Assembly: GCF_013409255.1 (NCBI RefSeq) | Contig: NZ_JACCAS010000001.1 | Span: forward strand, 4,588,001-4,652,000 | Direction of reading: 5' to 3' | Length of the DNA stretch: 64,000 nucleotides | DNA from: Paraburkholderia bryophila | Lineage (GTDB): Bacteria > Pseudomonadota > Gammaproteobacteria > Burkholderiales > Burkholderiaceae | In this document: positions 30,451 through 38,214 of the stretch, in pieces | How positions within the stretch are numbered: position 1 is the first letter of the stretch | Layout of the letters: every line of letters starts with the position of its first letter | Notes under the pieces: model-generated | What the model was told of the DNA's origin: nothing | Database searches by the model: none | What the model saw: the letters and a program-made list of their open reading frames with translations, nothing else | Position numbers and translations under genes: made by a program

Positions 30451-30990
30451 TTATTGCGTTTCTGACGCGGGCGCGGCGTCGCGCTCGCTGTCGTTCATAT
30501 TTGCCGGTTGATCGGCTGGCGGGGCATCGCTGGCTGCGGCATCGCTCGCCGGTTCCGACTCGACATAGCGCTTCTCGGCGAACAAACTGACGCACTCTTC
30601 GCGACTGTTCTCGCCATCGGCGGCGCATTTGTCCAGATACGCACGCTCGTCGGCCGGTAGCTCGGGTTCCGGCGCGACGGTTGCGCTTGCCGCGCTGGCT
30701 GCGTCGATTGCGTCCTGCTCGGCATCGGAAGGCGGCCCGCTGTACGGGATCACCTGCGGTACGACATCGCGATATTGCGGCTGCGCTGTCGCGTCAGCTT
30801 GCGGCATCGGCAGGTTCGTCTTGACGTGTTCGTGCAGGAAGCCGATCACCAGAACTGCGACGACCCCGACCAGCGCGACCTTCCAGAAACGCAGAAGGAA
30901 CCCGCCGAACAGCGCGGCCAGAATGAGTGCGCCGACGAGCGACCATGCCTGACTGCTCGAAATACCTACGATGCCTGCGAAAACGTCCAC
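30451..30990 (-). CDS. Membrane protein with two N-terminal helices and acidic tail
   Basis: A 179-residue protein: two transmembrane helices (residues ~14-33 and ~36-55, WSLVGALILAALFGG and VALVGVVAVLVIGFLHEHV) and a long Ala/Asp/Glu/Pro-rich tail with two Cys. It is in the same leftward run as two one-helix small proteins. A holin-like or envelope role is possible but not shown. Confidence 0.6.
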   Translation of the reverse strand: MDVFAGIVGISSSQAWSLVGALILAALFGGFLLRFWKVALVGVVAVLVIGFLHEHVKTNLPMPQADATAQPQYRDVVPQVIPYSGPPSDAEQDAIDAASAASATVAPEPELPADERAYLDKCAADGENSREECVSLFAEKRYVESEPASDAAASDAPPADQPANMNDSERDAAPASETQ

Positions 30991-31002
30991 GACGAACCCC
31001 TT

Positions 31003-31149
31003 TTATAGATCGAACCAATCCACTTCATCGCGCGGCGAGCGGCGCAGAACCCGCCTGAGAAGCTGCGCCGCCACCACTGACAGGCCGCCAATCAGCCCAC
31101 CGATGCACGAACCGAAAATCAGGCCATTCCAGAATGCCTGCTCGCTCAT
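31003..31149 (-). CDS. 48-residue membrane protein
   Basis: It reads MSEQAFWNGLIFGSCIGGLI, continues through one glycine-rich transmembrane helix, and ends in a basic then acidic tail (RRSPRDEVDWFDL). Its ATG overlaps the stop of the upstream 35-codon gene as ATGA, so the two are translationally coupled. The function is unknown. Confidence 0.6.
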   Translation of the reverse strand: MSEQAFWNGLIFGSCIGGLIGGLSVVAAQLLRRVLRRSPRDEVDWFDL

Positions 31150-31253
31150 GGTGAGAGCACGACAAGCGCCACAAGCAACGCGACGCCCAGCGACAAGATC
31201 AAGCCCTGCGCGAAACGTATGGCCGTCTTCCGATTCATGAAGCTGGCGATCAT
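31146..31253 (-). CDS. 35-residue membrane peptide
   Basis: It reads MIASFMNRKTAIRFAQGLIL and ends VALLVALVVLSP: a basic N-terminus and one transmembrane helix. ATGA overlaps join it both to the 201-residue gene upstream and to the 48-residue gene downstream, which supports it being real despite its size. The function is unknown; such peptides can be holins, antiholins or regulators. Confidence 0.55.
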   Translation of the reverse strand: MIASFMNRKTAIRFAQGLILSLGVALLVALVVLSP

Positions 31254-31855
31254 GCCGTGACCTCGGCGCGGTTATCGACCGGCGACGCCTCGGCGTTCAG
31301 CGCCTTCTGCACGACCAGCATTCCGTCTACGCAGGCATCGTCAAAGTGCGGGCAGTCCGAGCCGTCGGCGAGCGCTTGGAACACGCCGTGAGCCGCATAC
31401 AAGGCAATCAGCATCGTGTCCACGGCGTCGTATCGGGCGATGCGCTGCGCGCCGTCGCCAAGGGTCGATTCAGCGCTGCGCAACGCGCTGAAGACGCGCG
31501 CCGACCAGCTTTCACATGAAGCCTTCACGCGGGAGTCGCGCGCCACCACACGGCACCGGTCGAACGCCGCAGCGCATTTAATCAGGGCACCGGAAAGGCG
31601 CTTGGCTTGCGCGGCGCTCGGCTGCGCACGTACCAGCAGGCGGCCGACATCGAAGATCGGTTCGACGGGTTCGCGATGACCGGCGCTTTCGAGCACGGCA
31701 TGAATCGCGGAAAGGGCCGTTTCCGCCTTGGCAGTCGGCTCGAACAGCGCGGGCTGCACAGGAGCATTGGCGATGACAGCAGGCAGGTCAGCGAACGACG
31801 TGGCGCGGGGCTTCTGCCCTTCCGGGCGGCGATTGAGGCGCAGGTATCTCGGCAT
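31250..31855 (-). CDS. Hypothetical protein, 201 residues
   Basis: A helical protein with no recognised family. The N-terminus is basic (MPRYLRLNRRPEGQKPRATS); the rest contains Ala-rich helices and CPHFDDACVDGMLVVQKAL near the end. It is the first gene of an ATGA-coupled trio with two membrane peptides in the leftward early region. Confidence 0.65.
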   Translation of the reverse strand: MPRYLRLNRRPEGQKPRATSFADLPAVIANAPVQPALFEPTAKAETALSAIHAVLESAGHREPVEPIFDVGRLLVRAQPSAAQAKRLSGALIKCAAAFDRCRVVARDSRVKASCESWSARVFSALRSAESTLGDGAQRIARYDAVDTMLIALYAAHGVFQALADGSDCPHFDDACVDGMLVVQKALNAEASPVDNRAEVTA

Positions 31856-31895
31856 GGTTTTCTCTGTGTTGTGTGGGTCGGCGGGGAGCGACGGG

Positions 31896-32249
31896 TTAGG
31901 CTTTGCGCTGAGAGCGGCGCGCGTACGGCGGGCGGTCGCCGATGCGCGCGAACGTGTGCCAGGTTTCCATGAAGGCGTCGTGCAGCGCGTGGTTCTGCGG
32001 GTCGATAGAGCCCTTCACGTTCGTGTAGCTCAAATTCATCAAGCGGCCCGCAATCACGGCCCCGACGGTGCGACGGTCGATAAATGCGCGGTAGGCGTAA
32101 TCGCGCCCGTCGAGTTCGACTTCTTCCGTGTCAGCGCCAAACACCATGCGAAGCGATCCAGCGGTGCGCGCACGGCACACGAGAACATTCGCGTCGCGGT
32201 CTGACGCGATGATTGAGATAAGTCCAGCTTTAGGATCGAGGAGCCACAT
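31896..32249 (-). CDS. Hypothetical protein, 117 residues
   Basis: A small alpha/beta protein beginning MWLLDPKAGLISIIASDRDA. It lies 40 bp upstream of the 201-residue gene in the leftward early run and shows no recognised motif or membrane segment. Confidence 0.65.
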   Translation of the reverse strand: MWLLDPKAGLISIIASDRDANVLVCRARTAGSLRMVFGADTEEVELDGRDYAYRAFIDRRTVGAVIAGRLMNLSYTNVKGSIDPQNHALHDAFMETWHTFARIGDRPPYARRSQRKA

Positions 32250-32304
32250 AATTTAGGTATCCTGGTTATTGTGAGCGGACCCGTGAGCCCGCGCGTGTTT
32301 GTCG

Positions 32305-32508
32305 TTAGTCTTCGCGCATGCCGGAACCTGTCGGCAGCCCGATTTTGGTGTTGATCTTCGGCGACTTGTGCGGGGTGAAAGTGTCGGGGCGCACTTCGAT
32401 GAAGACGCGCGCGAACTGATCGGCGGTAAGCTCTTTTTTAAGCGTTGCGACAACCTTCTCGCGCTCGGCTTCGTTCGGGACTGGCACAACGATGAAATGT
32501 GTATTCAC
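32305..32508 (-). CDS. Hypothetical protein, 67 residues
   Basis: A 67-residue protein beginning MNTHFIVVPVPNEAEREKVV, with alternating strand and helix pattern. It is leftward, between small unknown genes. The function is unknown. Confidence 0.6.
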   Translation of the reverse strand: MNTHFIVVPVPNEAEREKVVATLKKELTADQFARVFIEVRPDTFTPHKSPKINTKIGLPTGSGMRED

Positions 32509-32577
32509 TGGGTATGTCTATCGAAAGTTGCCGGGTAACCGACCCGGCGACGGTACTGCGTGATTCTTAGCGGCAAC

Positions 32578-32721
32578 TTACGGGCAGGGGCGCTTGCCTT
32601 GCAGTGCTTCGTTAAATGCCCGCATCCATTCGGTATTCGCCCTGACCTCGGCGATAACTGGATCGAAAAGTTCGGCAAGCTCTTTGATGCAGGAAAAATC
32701 AGTCTTGTTTTGCTGAAACAT
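32578..32721 (-). CDS. Hypothetical protein, 47 residues
   Basis: It reads MFQQNKTDFSCIKELAELFD and ends EALQGKRPCP. GGAG lies 7 nt before the ATG at 32721; an ATG four codons upstream is possible. Two cysteines, no membrane segment, unknown function. Confidence 0.5.
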   Translation of the reverse strand: MFQQNKTDFSCIKELAELFDPVIAEVRANTEWMRAFNEALQGKRPCP

Positions 32722-32787
32722 GGACAACTCCATAAGTAGTACGAAATATAAAACCTGGGGTTGTCATGCGGGGTTAGGCGCTACTGG

Positions 32788-32985
32788 TTACTGATTCACT
32801 GGCAAAAACACGACGGCCACGCGGCTGTTGACGAGTTCGCACGCCTTGGCAGAGCGCTCGTCGTCTGACGTGAAGGCCAGTTCGGACGTAACGACAGCGC
32901 CGTCAATCGGGGTTTTGAACTTCAGGCGATAGGGGCGCTCTACGGCGGCGACCGGCTTTACGAAGGGGAGCACGTTGGATTGCAT
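32788..32985 (-). CDS. Hypothetical protein, 65 residues, first gene after the leftward switch promoter
   Basis: It starts MQSNVLPFVKPVAAVERPYR at the ATG at 32985; a frame extending to 33060 crosses the operator region and is rejected. A strong leftward promoter (33045-33018) lies just upstream, so this is probably the first early gene under control of the switch. No family is recognised. Confidence 0.65.
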   Translation of the reverse strand: MQSNVLPFVKPVAAVERPYRLKFKTPIDGAVVTSELAFTSDDERSAKACELVNSRVAVVFLPVNQ

Positions 32986-33013
32986 GTCTTGTTCGGTGTT
33001 TGTGTTTCGATGA

Positions 33014-33115
33014 GGTAATTGTACACGCAAACCTCTCTCGGTCAAGAGGTATTTGTACACGTCAACCTATCCAGATACCCCGGTATTTGTACACGGCATC
33101 CTAGTGACGTACAAT
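33014..33115. promoter_or_regulatory. Immunity-like switch: three operator repeats and divergent promoters
   Basis: GGTA(A/T)TTGTACACG occurs at 33014-33027, 33048-33061 and 33082-33095, exactly 34 bp apart. Leftward promoter: TTGACC (33045-33040), 16 bp, TACAAT (33023-33018), whose -10 lies within repeat 1. Rightward promoter: TTGTAC (33088-33093, within repeat 3), 16 bp, TACAAT (33110-33115). A protein bound to the repeats could block both, as in a lysis-lysogeny switch. Confidence 0.7.
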
Positions 33116-33122
33116 TCAGCCC

Positions 33123-33350
33123 ATGGATACGAACGACACCACCAAAAACGTCGGCGGCCGCCCTCGCCTAGAAGACGAGGAGCAGCGCCTTGTCGCCAAA
33201 ACCCTTCGCTACTACCCGCGCCAACTGCGCCATATTGAGCAGTTCGGCGTGGAGCGCGTTCGAGACCTTATCGACGCAGACATTGCCCGCGAGGAGCGCA
33301 AAGCCAAGCGGGAGAGGCGCGGCGAATCGCGCGAAGACCTGGACGAATGA
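33123..33350 (+). CDS. Small ribbon-helix-helix-like regulator, probable switch repressor
   Basis: A 75-residue protein beginning MDTNDTTKNVGGRPRLEDEE, with a basic RHH-like core (LVAKTLRYYPRQLRHIEQFG) and a highly charged tail. It is the only rightward gene in this early region and lies directly after the three operator repeats. The -10 TACAAT ends 7 nt before the ATG and there is no ribosome-binding site, so the mRNA is probably leaderless, as for lambda cI from pRM. The repressor role is inferred from position. Confidence 0.65.
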   Translation: MDTNDTTKNVGGRPRLEDEEQRLVAKTLRYYPRQLRHIEQFGVERVRDLIDADIAREERKAKRERRGESREDLDE

Positions 33351-33368
33351 CCCGGCAGTAACGAAAGA

Positions 33369-33393
33369 GGCCCGCACGTAGCGGGCCTTTTTC
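33369..33393. terminator. Terminator after the switch regulator
   Basis: AGGCCCGC, loop ACGTA, GCGGGCCT then TTTTC. It ends the rightward regulator transcript and may also end the convergent leftward gene, though its T-tract on that side is broken. Confidence 0.85.
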
Positions 33394-33408
33394 ATTGGTG
33401 CGTCCGAA

Positions 33409-34026
33409 TCAATGGACTGTTTCGGGGGCGCGGTGAACGAATCCCTTGTTTTCCGCCAGACGGGCCGCCAGACGCGTCGCTTCGATCGCCTGAATACCGA
33501 AGCTGCGGACGTGCGCGGCGTGACGCTGGCGCTCCTCGTACGCAAGTGCAACCTCGCGATCCGCCTCATGTTGCGAGCGGAACAGCGGCGTCGTGTTGAG
33601 CACGCCAGCAAATTTCAGCGGCCCGAAGCTGCACTCGCCGCCGATTGGGTGCTCGTAACCCAGGCCAACCATCTTTGCGAAGGGTTCGTTGCGACTCGGG
33701 TCCGCGCGGTGGCCGCAGCCAAGCAAGTCCCACTTCTGCGGCGCGCTCATGGTCGCGTCGATCTCGTCGCAGGTATCGAAGAAGACCTCTGCGGCCGAAA
33801 TGATCGACTCGCGAGCGCGGAAGCGGCGGGCGACGATGCCGTGATAGGTCTCAACCAAAAACGATTTGTTGACCGGGAAGCCCTGTTCTTCGACCTTCTG
33901 GAAGTGGCGTTCCTTCACGCGGATTTTGTGCTCGTCGCGGCTGCACTGCTCGATGACGGCGAGCGCTGCCATGATGGCGCGGCGGGCGTCGAACAGGCGG
34001 CGAACGATGGTCTTCGTGGTTTTCAT
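33409..34026 (-). CDS. Hypothetical protein, 205 residues
   Basis: It starts MKTTKTIVRRLFDARRAIMA and is rich in Arg, Glu and Ala helices. GYEHPIGGECSFGPLKFAGV near residue 130 may be a short beta segment. No family is recognised. It lies leftward between the switch regulator and the 286-residue gene. Confidence 0.65.
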   Translation of the reverse strand: MKTTKTIVRRLFDARRAIMAALAVIEQCSRDEHKIRVKERHFQKVEEQGFPVNKSFLVETYHGIVARRFRARESIISAAEVFFDTCDEIDATMSAPQKWDLLGCGHRADPSRNEPFAKMVGLGYEHPIGGECSFGPLKFAGVLNTTPLFRSQHEADREVALAYEERQRHAAHVRSFGIQAIEATRLAARLAENKGFVHRAPETVH

Positions 34027-34102
34027 ATCTCGAATCTCTAAGTCTCTACTGAATTTTATGATCTAGTGGCGCTGGGGAGTCATTCGATCATCGGCGCAGA
34101 GG

Positions 34103-34963
34103 TTAGAGCGGCACTCCCGATGCCTGCACATACTGCTCTGTCATGCGGCTAAGATATGAGCGGGCGAGCGCAGCCAGGTCGCGATGGTATTTGTGCTGCA
34201 TCCACACGTTGCGCGTGAATGCGCGGTACTTCGGGCAGGCGTGGTCAACCTTCGAGAGGCCGTGCTTCGCCTTCCACGTCTTCGTGTACGTTACCGCGAC
34301 GTGGTGCCAATCCTTCGAAATCTTCTCGTGCTCGTGAGCGCCCACAACGAGATTCAGAATCGTAGCGGCGAGAGGCTGGCCGTCAACGGGATCGGCAAAC
34401 AACTGCTTGGGCTCGCCCATCGGCTTTTTTGCGAACTCGGCATTAGCGAGCAGCATGACTTCGTACGATGCTGCCATTTCAGCATCAACCTTATCGAAGT
34501 CTTCCTGTTCAATGCAATCGCTATAGAGGCCGTACGGCGTGCCGCGCACGTTCTCGTACTCACGCTCGCCGGCGAAGAACGGCAGGCCGATATGCTCGGC
34601 ATAGAGCGCCATCGCCTTCGGGGTCAACTCCGCTTCGAATTCATCCTTCACGGCGCTTTCAATGAGCGCCATGTCGGTCGTCACAACGCACAAGTCCTCG
34701 CCGACATAAGCGAGCGTCTTGCCGCTTGCGAGCAGGGCGGGCGCATCCTTCTCGCTCGCGATCAGTGCCGCCGCGCCAACCCCATCAAGCTCCACGATGC
34801 GCTTGTAGCACTTCGAGCGGCCAAAGGTCTTGAACGAGTGAAGCTCATGGTGCATGACCGGGATATGTGCCGGGTCTAACACCGGAAGCGCGACCTTCTT
34901 CGCCTTCTTCGCCGTCGTTGCCGCGGACTTCTTCGAGTTTGCTGCCTTGATAGTTTTAGCCAT
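34103..34963 (-). CDS. Hypothetical protein, 286 residues
   Basis: A soluble protein with a Lys/Ala-rich start (MAKTIKAANSKKSAATTAKK) that may be disordered or bind nucleic acid. The body has an acidic middle (EQEDFDKVDAEMAASYEVML) and a Trp/His-rich C-terminal helical part (ISKDWHHVAVTYTKTWKAKH). I do not recognise a family. Confidence 0.65.
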   Translation of the reverse strand: MAKTIKAANSKKSAATTAKKAKKVALPVLDPAHIPVMHHELHSFKTFGRSKCYKRIVELDGVGAAALIASEKDAPALLASGKTLAYVGEDLCVVTTDMALIESAVKDEFEAELTPKAMALYAEHIGLPFFAGEREYENVRGTPYGLYSDCIEQEDFDKVDAEMAASYEVMLLANAEFAKKPMGEPKQLFADPVDGQPLAATILNLVVGAHEHEKISKDWHHVAVTYTKTWKAKHGLSKVDHACPKYRAFTRNVWMQHKYHRDLAALARSYLSRMTEQYVQASGVPL

Positions 34964-35038
34964 GATGCAGATTCCTTACAGTCTTTTAGTAGAACTATTG
35001 AAAATGGAGTTACAACTTTTGGACTGGGGAGTCTCTGA

Positions 35039-35212
35039 TTACGGCTGCTTCTGTTCCTGCTTGTCGCCCTCGATCTTGACGCCGTGCTTCGCGAGAAAAC
35101 CGTCAATCGCCTCGCGGGCAACGGTGCTCATGTCGGTTTTCAACTGAGCGCAAAGCACCTTCAGCTTGTGGTGGCGCTCGCCGTCAATGCGTGCTGCAAA
35201 CCTCTTATCCAT
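35039..35212 (-). CDS. Ribbon-helix-helix DNA-binding protein, 57 residues
   Basis: It reads MDKRFAARIDGERHHKLKVL, with RHH-like continuation STVAREAIDGFLAKHG: strand FAARID, helix, turn, helix, as in Arc/CopG proteins. AAGGAAGGACG is a strong ribosome-binding site. A GTACGC-TTGT-GCGTAC palindrome sits 23 bp upstream and is a natural autoregulatory operator. Targets are unknown. Confidence 0.65.
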   Translation of the reverse strand: MDKRFAARIDGERHHKLKVLCAQLKTDMSTVAREAIDGFLAKHGVKIEGDKQEQKQP

Positions 35213-35234
35213 ATCGTCCTTCCTTTGTGTGTTT

Positions 35235-35250
35235 GTACGCTTGTGCGTAC
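35235..35250. promoter_or_regulatory. Palindromic operator candidate upstream of the RHH gene
   Basis: GTACGC (35235-35240), TTGT, GCGTAC (35245-35250): perfect 6-bp arms between the Rha-like gene and the RHH gene. Confidence 0.5.
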
Positions 35251-35370
35251 GTTGAGTTGAATACTAACCACGCATCATCAAAAAAGATCGCGCGCAGCTG
35301 ATTATTTTTGAGAGTGTTGCGATCTGCCCATGAGGAAGAATGCGACCGGCCGGGGAGCCGTTGCCGACGT

Positions 35371-36456
35371 TTAGCGCGTGGAGTTCTGGTAATAGGCTGC
35401 CTCGCGCACGTCGCGCGACTGGTTAGTGGCCTGCTCCATCTTTTGGCGGTACGCAGCAGCGTGCTTCTCGTTCTCCGACTTCGGCCACCTAGGCACATAC
35501 GCGCCACTCGCCACAAGGCGGTGATAGCCCGGCGAAATCAGGCGCAGCAGTTCCGTGAACTTCGAGACGTAGAAGAGGCACGTATAGTCCTTGCTGCGGC
35601 CCACGCGCTCGTCATAGCCGAAGCGCATGCCTTCCGTCGTGAAGCGCCATGAGTACTTGAGAACGTCCTTACTCTTCGTGCTCGGGCGCGCGAAGCGGTA
35701 CACAATGCCAGCCTCTTCGAGCAGCTTGAAAAAGCGCGGCACCGGCAGGCACCGGCCAGCGCTCTTCAGCAGGTGCGTCGCAGAGCCCTCGTCCGAATAC
35801 GTGTCATCGGTCGGGGCCGGAAGCATGTCGGTCGGCAGACCGTGCGAGCGGATCAGCTTGTGGACGCCGTTGCGGTGCTCCTCCTGCGTCAGGCCATACG
35901 ACTTCGAGCCAGCCAGCAGGTCAAGCACGATGATGGCCTTCGACACGCGGGCAATCGTCTTGTCTTCGATGGCAGCGGGCTCGGGCGTCGGCGCGGGAGC
36001 GGCCAGCGTCTTCGCAGCAATCACGCGCTCCAGTTCATCCAAGCGCTTGATGCAGGCGTGGCGCAGATTCACGTCGTAGCCGGTCACCAGCGTCATCGAC
36101 AGTTCCCTGTTCAAGCGGAATTCAATGACGCGGTCGCGCACGTCGCGCTCAAACGTGAATTCGGCCCCGAGTGCGTGGGCCAAATTTGGCCCAGCCAGCA
36201 ACTCATCAAAAAGGCGGTCATTGTTCGCGAGCAGAAACGTCGAGCGGCCCTTCTCCGGAAGCTGCTGCTTCAGCCACTCACCGCCATGCAGATTCAGCAG
36301 CATCACGCGGATATCGCGCAGAATCTTCTTGTGCTCCTTCTCAGCGCCAATCGACTCGGCGACCGTGACGATCTCGCGGCTGGACATCATCAGCGGCTTC
36401 GTCAGATCATGCGACGCGCCGACGCGCGCCAAGGTGTTGCTGATTACTTCGGACAT
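35371..36456 (-). CDS. Rha-family phage regulatory protein (antirepressor-like)
   Basis: A 361-residue protein with an N-terminal Rha domain (LMMSSREIVTVAESIGAEKE, then HKKILRDIRVML and the helical DVNLRHACIKRLDELERVI). Rha and related antirepressors act in phage induction or superinfection control. The C-terminal part has a winged-helix-like segment (RFFKLLEEAGIVYRFARPST), similar to antirepressor DNA- or repressor-binding domains. The role is inferred from the family. Confidence 0.75.
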   Translation of the reverse strand: MSEVISNTLARVGASHDLTKPLMMSSREIVTVAESIGAEKEHKKILRDIRVMLLNLHGGEWLKQQLPEKGRSTFLLANNDRLFDELLAGPNLAHALGAEFTFERDVRDRVIEFRLNRELSMTLVTGYDVNLRHACIKRLDELERVIAAKTLAAPAPTPEPAAIEDKTIARVSKAIIVLDLLAGSKSYGLTQEEHRNGVHKLIRSHGLPTDMLPAPTDDTYSDEGSATHLLKSAGRCLPVPRFFKLLEEAGIVYRFARPSTKSKDVLKYSWRFTTEGMRFGYDERVGRSKDYTCLFYVSKFTELLRLISPGYHRLVASGAYVPRWPKSENEKHAAAYRQKMEQATNQSRDVREAAYYQNSTR

Positions 36457-36768
36457 ACGAAACCCCTAAAAAGACCGGCAAAAAATCGTTGGCGGGCAGT
36501 ATTCGGAAGTTTCCTCAGGTGTTTGCCCGCAGGATTGCGAGGCGTTGGTGGGACTGTATCGAATGTCGAACAAACAAACAAGCAAAAAAAGCCGAAAACC
36601 CACGCCAGACGGGCGTTTCAGCGATGCGTCGGACGCAGAATCCACATAAAATCCCTTGTCGAATATGGGGAAATTCTCGGTAAAACTAACAGAATTTATT
36701 TTTCGCCAGACGCAAAAAAAGCCCGGTGTCGCTGGGCTTGATCCTAAGCTCTGCTTCGGACGCATAGA
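36457..36768. other. 312-bp AT-richer intergenic region
   Basis: No credible gene. It contains the leader and presumed promoter of the Rha-like gene, with A-rich runs near 36582-36603, and at its right end the leftward terminator at 36713-36740. Confidence 0.4.
36713..36740 (-). terminator. Leftward terminator before the Rha-like gene
   Basis: On the minus strand AAGCCCAGCGACACCGGGCTTTTTTT: a 6-bp stem and seven Ts, ending the transcript of the 125-residue gene. Confidence 0.75.
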
Positions 36769-37146
36769 CTAGAACGCTTCACTCGCGCCCTGCGCAGCGC
36801 TGCCGCGCAATTTCACGTCGCCAGCTTCGAGCAGGTCGGCGAGCGCATCCTGCACCGCCTTCGACGCCCACAGCGCGGCAAAGCGGCTGCGGTCGAACTT
36901 GAGATTCGTCGGGTCCCCAGTCGGAACCGTGGCCTTCTCATTGGTCGCGCCGAGCGATTCGCCGTAGCTTGTCGCGACTTTGTACGCCTTCGCCGGGCGG
37001 CCGGGCTTCGAGCTATCGCGCCAGGCCACGCCTGTGATACCCGCCACCAGCAGGACTTTGCCCGCCGCGACTGCGGACAACGGGATGGCGTTCGCGTTGA
37101 GCGCTTCCGTGAGGCTCACCGGCTGTTCATTCGTCGTGTCGTTCAT
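36769..37146 (-). CDS. Hypothetical protein, 125 residues, controlled by palindromic sites
   Basis: It begins MNDTTNEQPVSLTEALNANA and contains ITGVAWRDSSKPGRPAKAYK, a basic patch. AGGA lies at a good distance before the ATG. Two 20-bp palindromes (37164-37183, 37229-37248) lie immediately upstream, so expression is probably under an operator-binding protein. No family is recognised. Confidence 0.6.
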   Translation of the reverse strand: MNDTTNEQPVSLTEALNANAIPLSAVAAGKVLLVAGITGVAWRDSSKPGRPAKAYKVATSYGESLGATNEKATVPTGDPTNLKFDRSRFAALWASKAVQDALADLLEAGDVKLRGSAAQGASEAF

Positions 37147-37163
37147 GTTCGTCCTGTTTCTAT

Positions 37164-37899
37164 GTATCGTTCGCGGGCGATACCGGAATCTCCCGGCGCT
37201 GCGCCCGCTGTTACCCTGAAAATTCTATGTATCGTTCGCGGACGATACGCATATTGGATGGCGCTACACGTCGATAATCTCGGTATCGTGCGCGGGCGAT
37301 ACGATCATTTTCGGCGGCGGTGCGCCGATATCCTCGACTGCGCCCATGAAGCGCTCGAACTTCTTCGGCTGCCATCCGTACTTTGCTTCGCGGCCAGCGT
37401 GCCACGCCTGCGCGCGCCGCATGTCGCGATCAAACGTCCTGGCGCTCCAATAGCACACGCGCGGCATCTCCATAGTGCGCCCGCTCATGCCGTTGATCGT
37501 GTCCTGCTTCTCGCGAACCTGAATGAGCAGCCCCTCTGCGACCATTCCGCGTAACGTGCGAGCGAAAGACTGAACCTGGCTTTCTGACGCCCTCCAAAAG
37601 CAGTTTGGGTCTGCGGATGTTTTCGTGCCGTCCGGGCGCTCAATCCACTTGATCTCCGGGCGTCCGTTATCACCGCCGAACCAGTCGATATAGTTCGCGA
37701 TGTCCGTGGCGGTGTATGGCGGAATCCCGATCTCCTCGTATGTGCCATCGTCGTGTTCTTCGAGCATGCGAAGGATCGCGGCCTTGCGCGGTGTCATAAA
37801 CTTCGTCATCTTGAATCCGAAAGTTGGTATCGCTCGCAGGCGATACATATTTAGGCTGACTGGTTGCGTCGAAAAGTTGGTATCCGTCGCAGGCGATAC
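37164..37899. repeat. Five dispersed copies of a 20-bp palindrome
   Basis: Minus-strand consensus GTATCGCCYGCGARCGATAC, plus-strand positions 37164-37183, 37229-37248, 37283-37302, 37827-37846 and 37880-37899 (the last has one arm degenerate). Two lie upstream of the 125-residue gene, one is inside the 3' end of the 181-residue gene, two lie upstream of that gene. They could be operators or iteron-like replication sites; replication genes lie next to them. Confidence 0.8.
37264..37809 (-). CDS. Hypothetical protein, 181 residues, winged-helix-like
   Basis: It starts MTKFMTPRKAAILRMLEEHD; the start at 37809 avoids coding through palindrome copy 4. The N-terminus looks like a winged helix (AAILRMLEEHDDGTYEEIG, SQVQSFARTLRGMVAEGLLI). 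The gene is bracketed by copies of the 20-bp palindrome, so it may encode their binding protein or be their target. The function is inferred only. Confidence 0.6.
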   Translation of the reverse strand: MTKFMTPRKAAILRMLEEHDDGTYEEIGIPPYTATDIANYIDWFGGDNGRPEIKWIERPDGTKTSADPNCFWRASESQVQSFARTLRGMVAEGLLIQVREKQDTINGMSGRTMEMPRVCYWSARTFDRDMRRAQAWHAGREAKYGWQPKKFERFMGAVEDIGAPPPKMIVSPAHDTEIIDV

Positions 37900-38016
37900 G
37901 CGGTCGGAGTCGGTGCGCAACGCAGAATCGTTTAGCGGTCTTTAGAGCCGCTGGCGCTCGCCACCGTCACCACACCACTCGGACTATCTTGCGAGCGGCG
38001 TGGCGACGGCTCTGGT

Positions 38017-38214
38017 CTAGCGCGCCACGACCTTTTCGCGAAGACGGGCTTCGTCCTCGAATTCGAGCGCCTGCGAGCCGTGGATCGGACGGCGGCCCGT
38101 GACTGTCTCAATCGCCTTCAGCGCGAATTCGATCTGGTGCTCATTGATGGCCTCGCGGTTGCGGTAGCGGTCGATCAGCTTCCAGGCAAAATACAAACCA
38201 TTGCGCCCACTCAT
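38017..38214 (-). CDS. Hypothetical protein, 65 residues
   Basis: It begins MSGRNGLYFAWKLIDRYRNR and is helical and charged. Its ATG overlaps the stop of the upstream 284-residue gene as ATGA, so it is coupled to the replication operon. Confidence 0.6.
   Translation of the reverse strand: MSGRNGLYFAWKLIDRYRNREAINEHQIEFALKAIETVTGRRPIHGSQALEFEDEARLREKVVAR

Noticed and set aside
33014..33095. The three evenly spaced repeats as a short CRISPR array.
   Set aside because: The repeats are 14 bp with 20-bp spacers, far shorter than CRISPR repeats, they overlap promoter boxes, and no cas gene is present.
37164..37899. The five palindromes as a CRISPR array or transposon ends.
   Set aside because: Spacing is irregular, one copy is inside a gene, and no transposase or cas gene is near.
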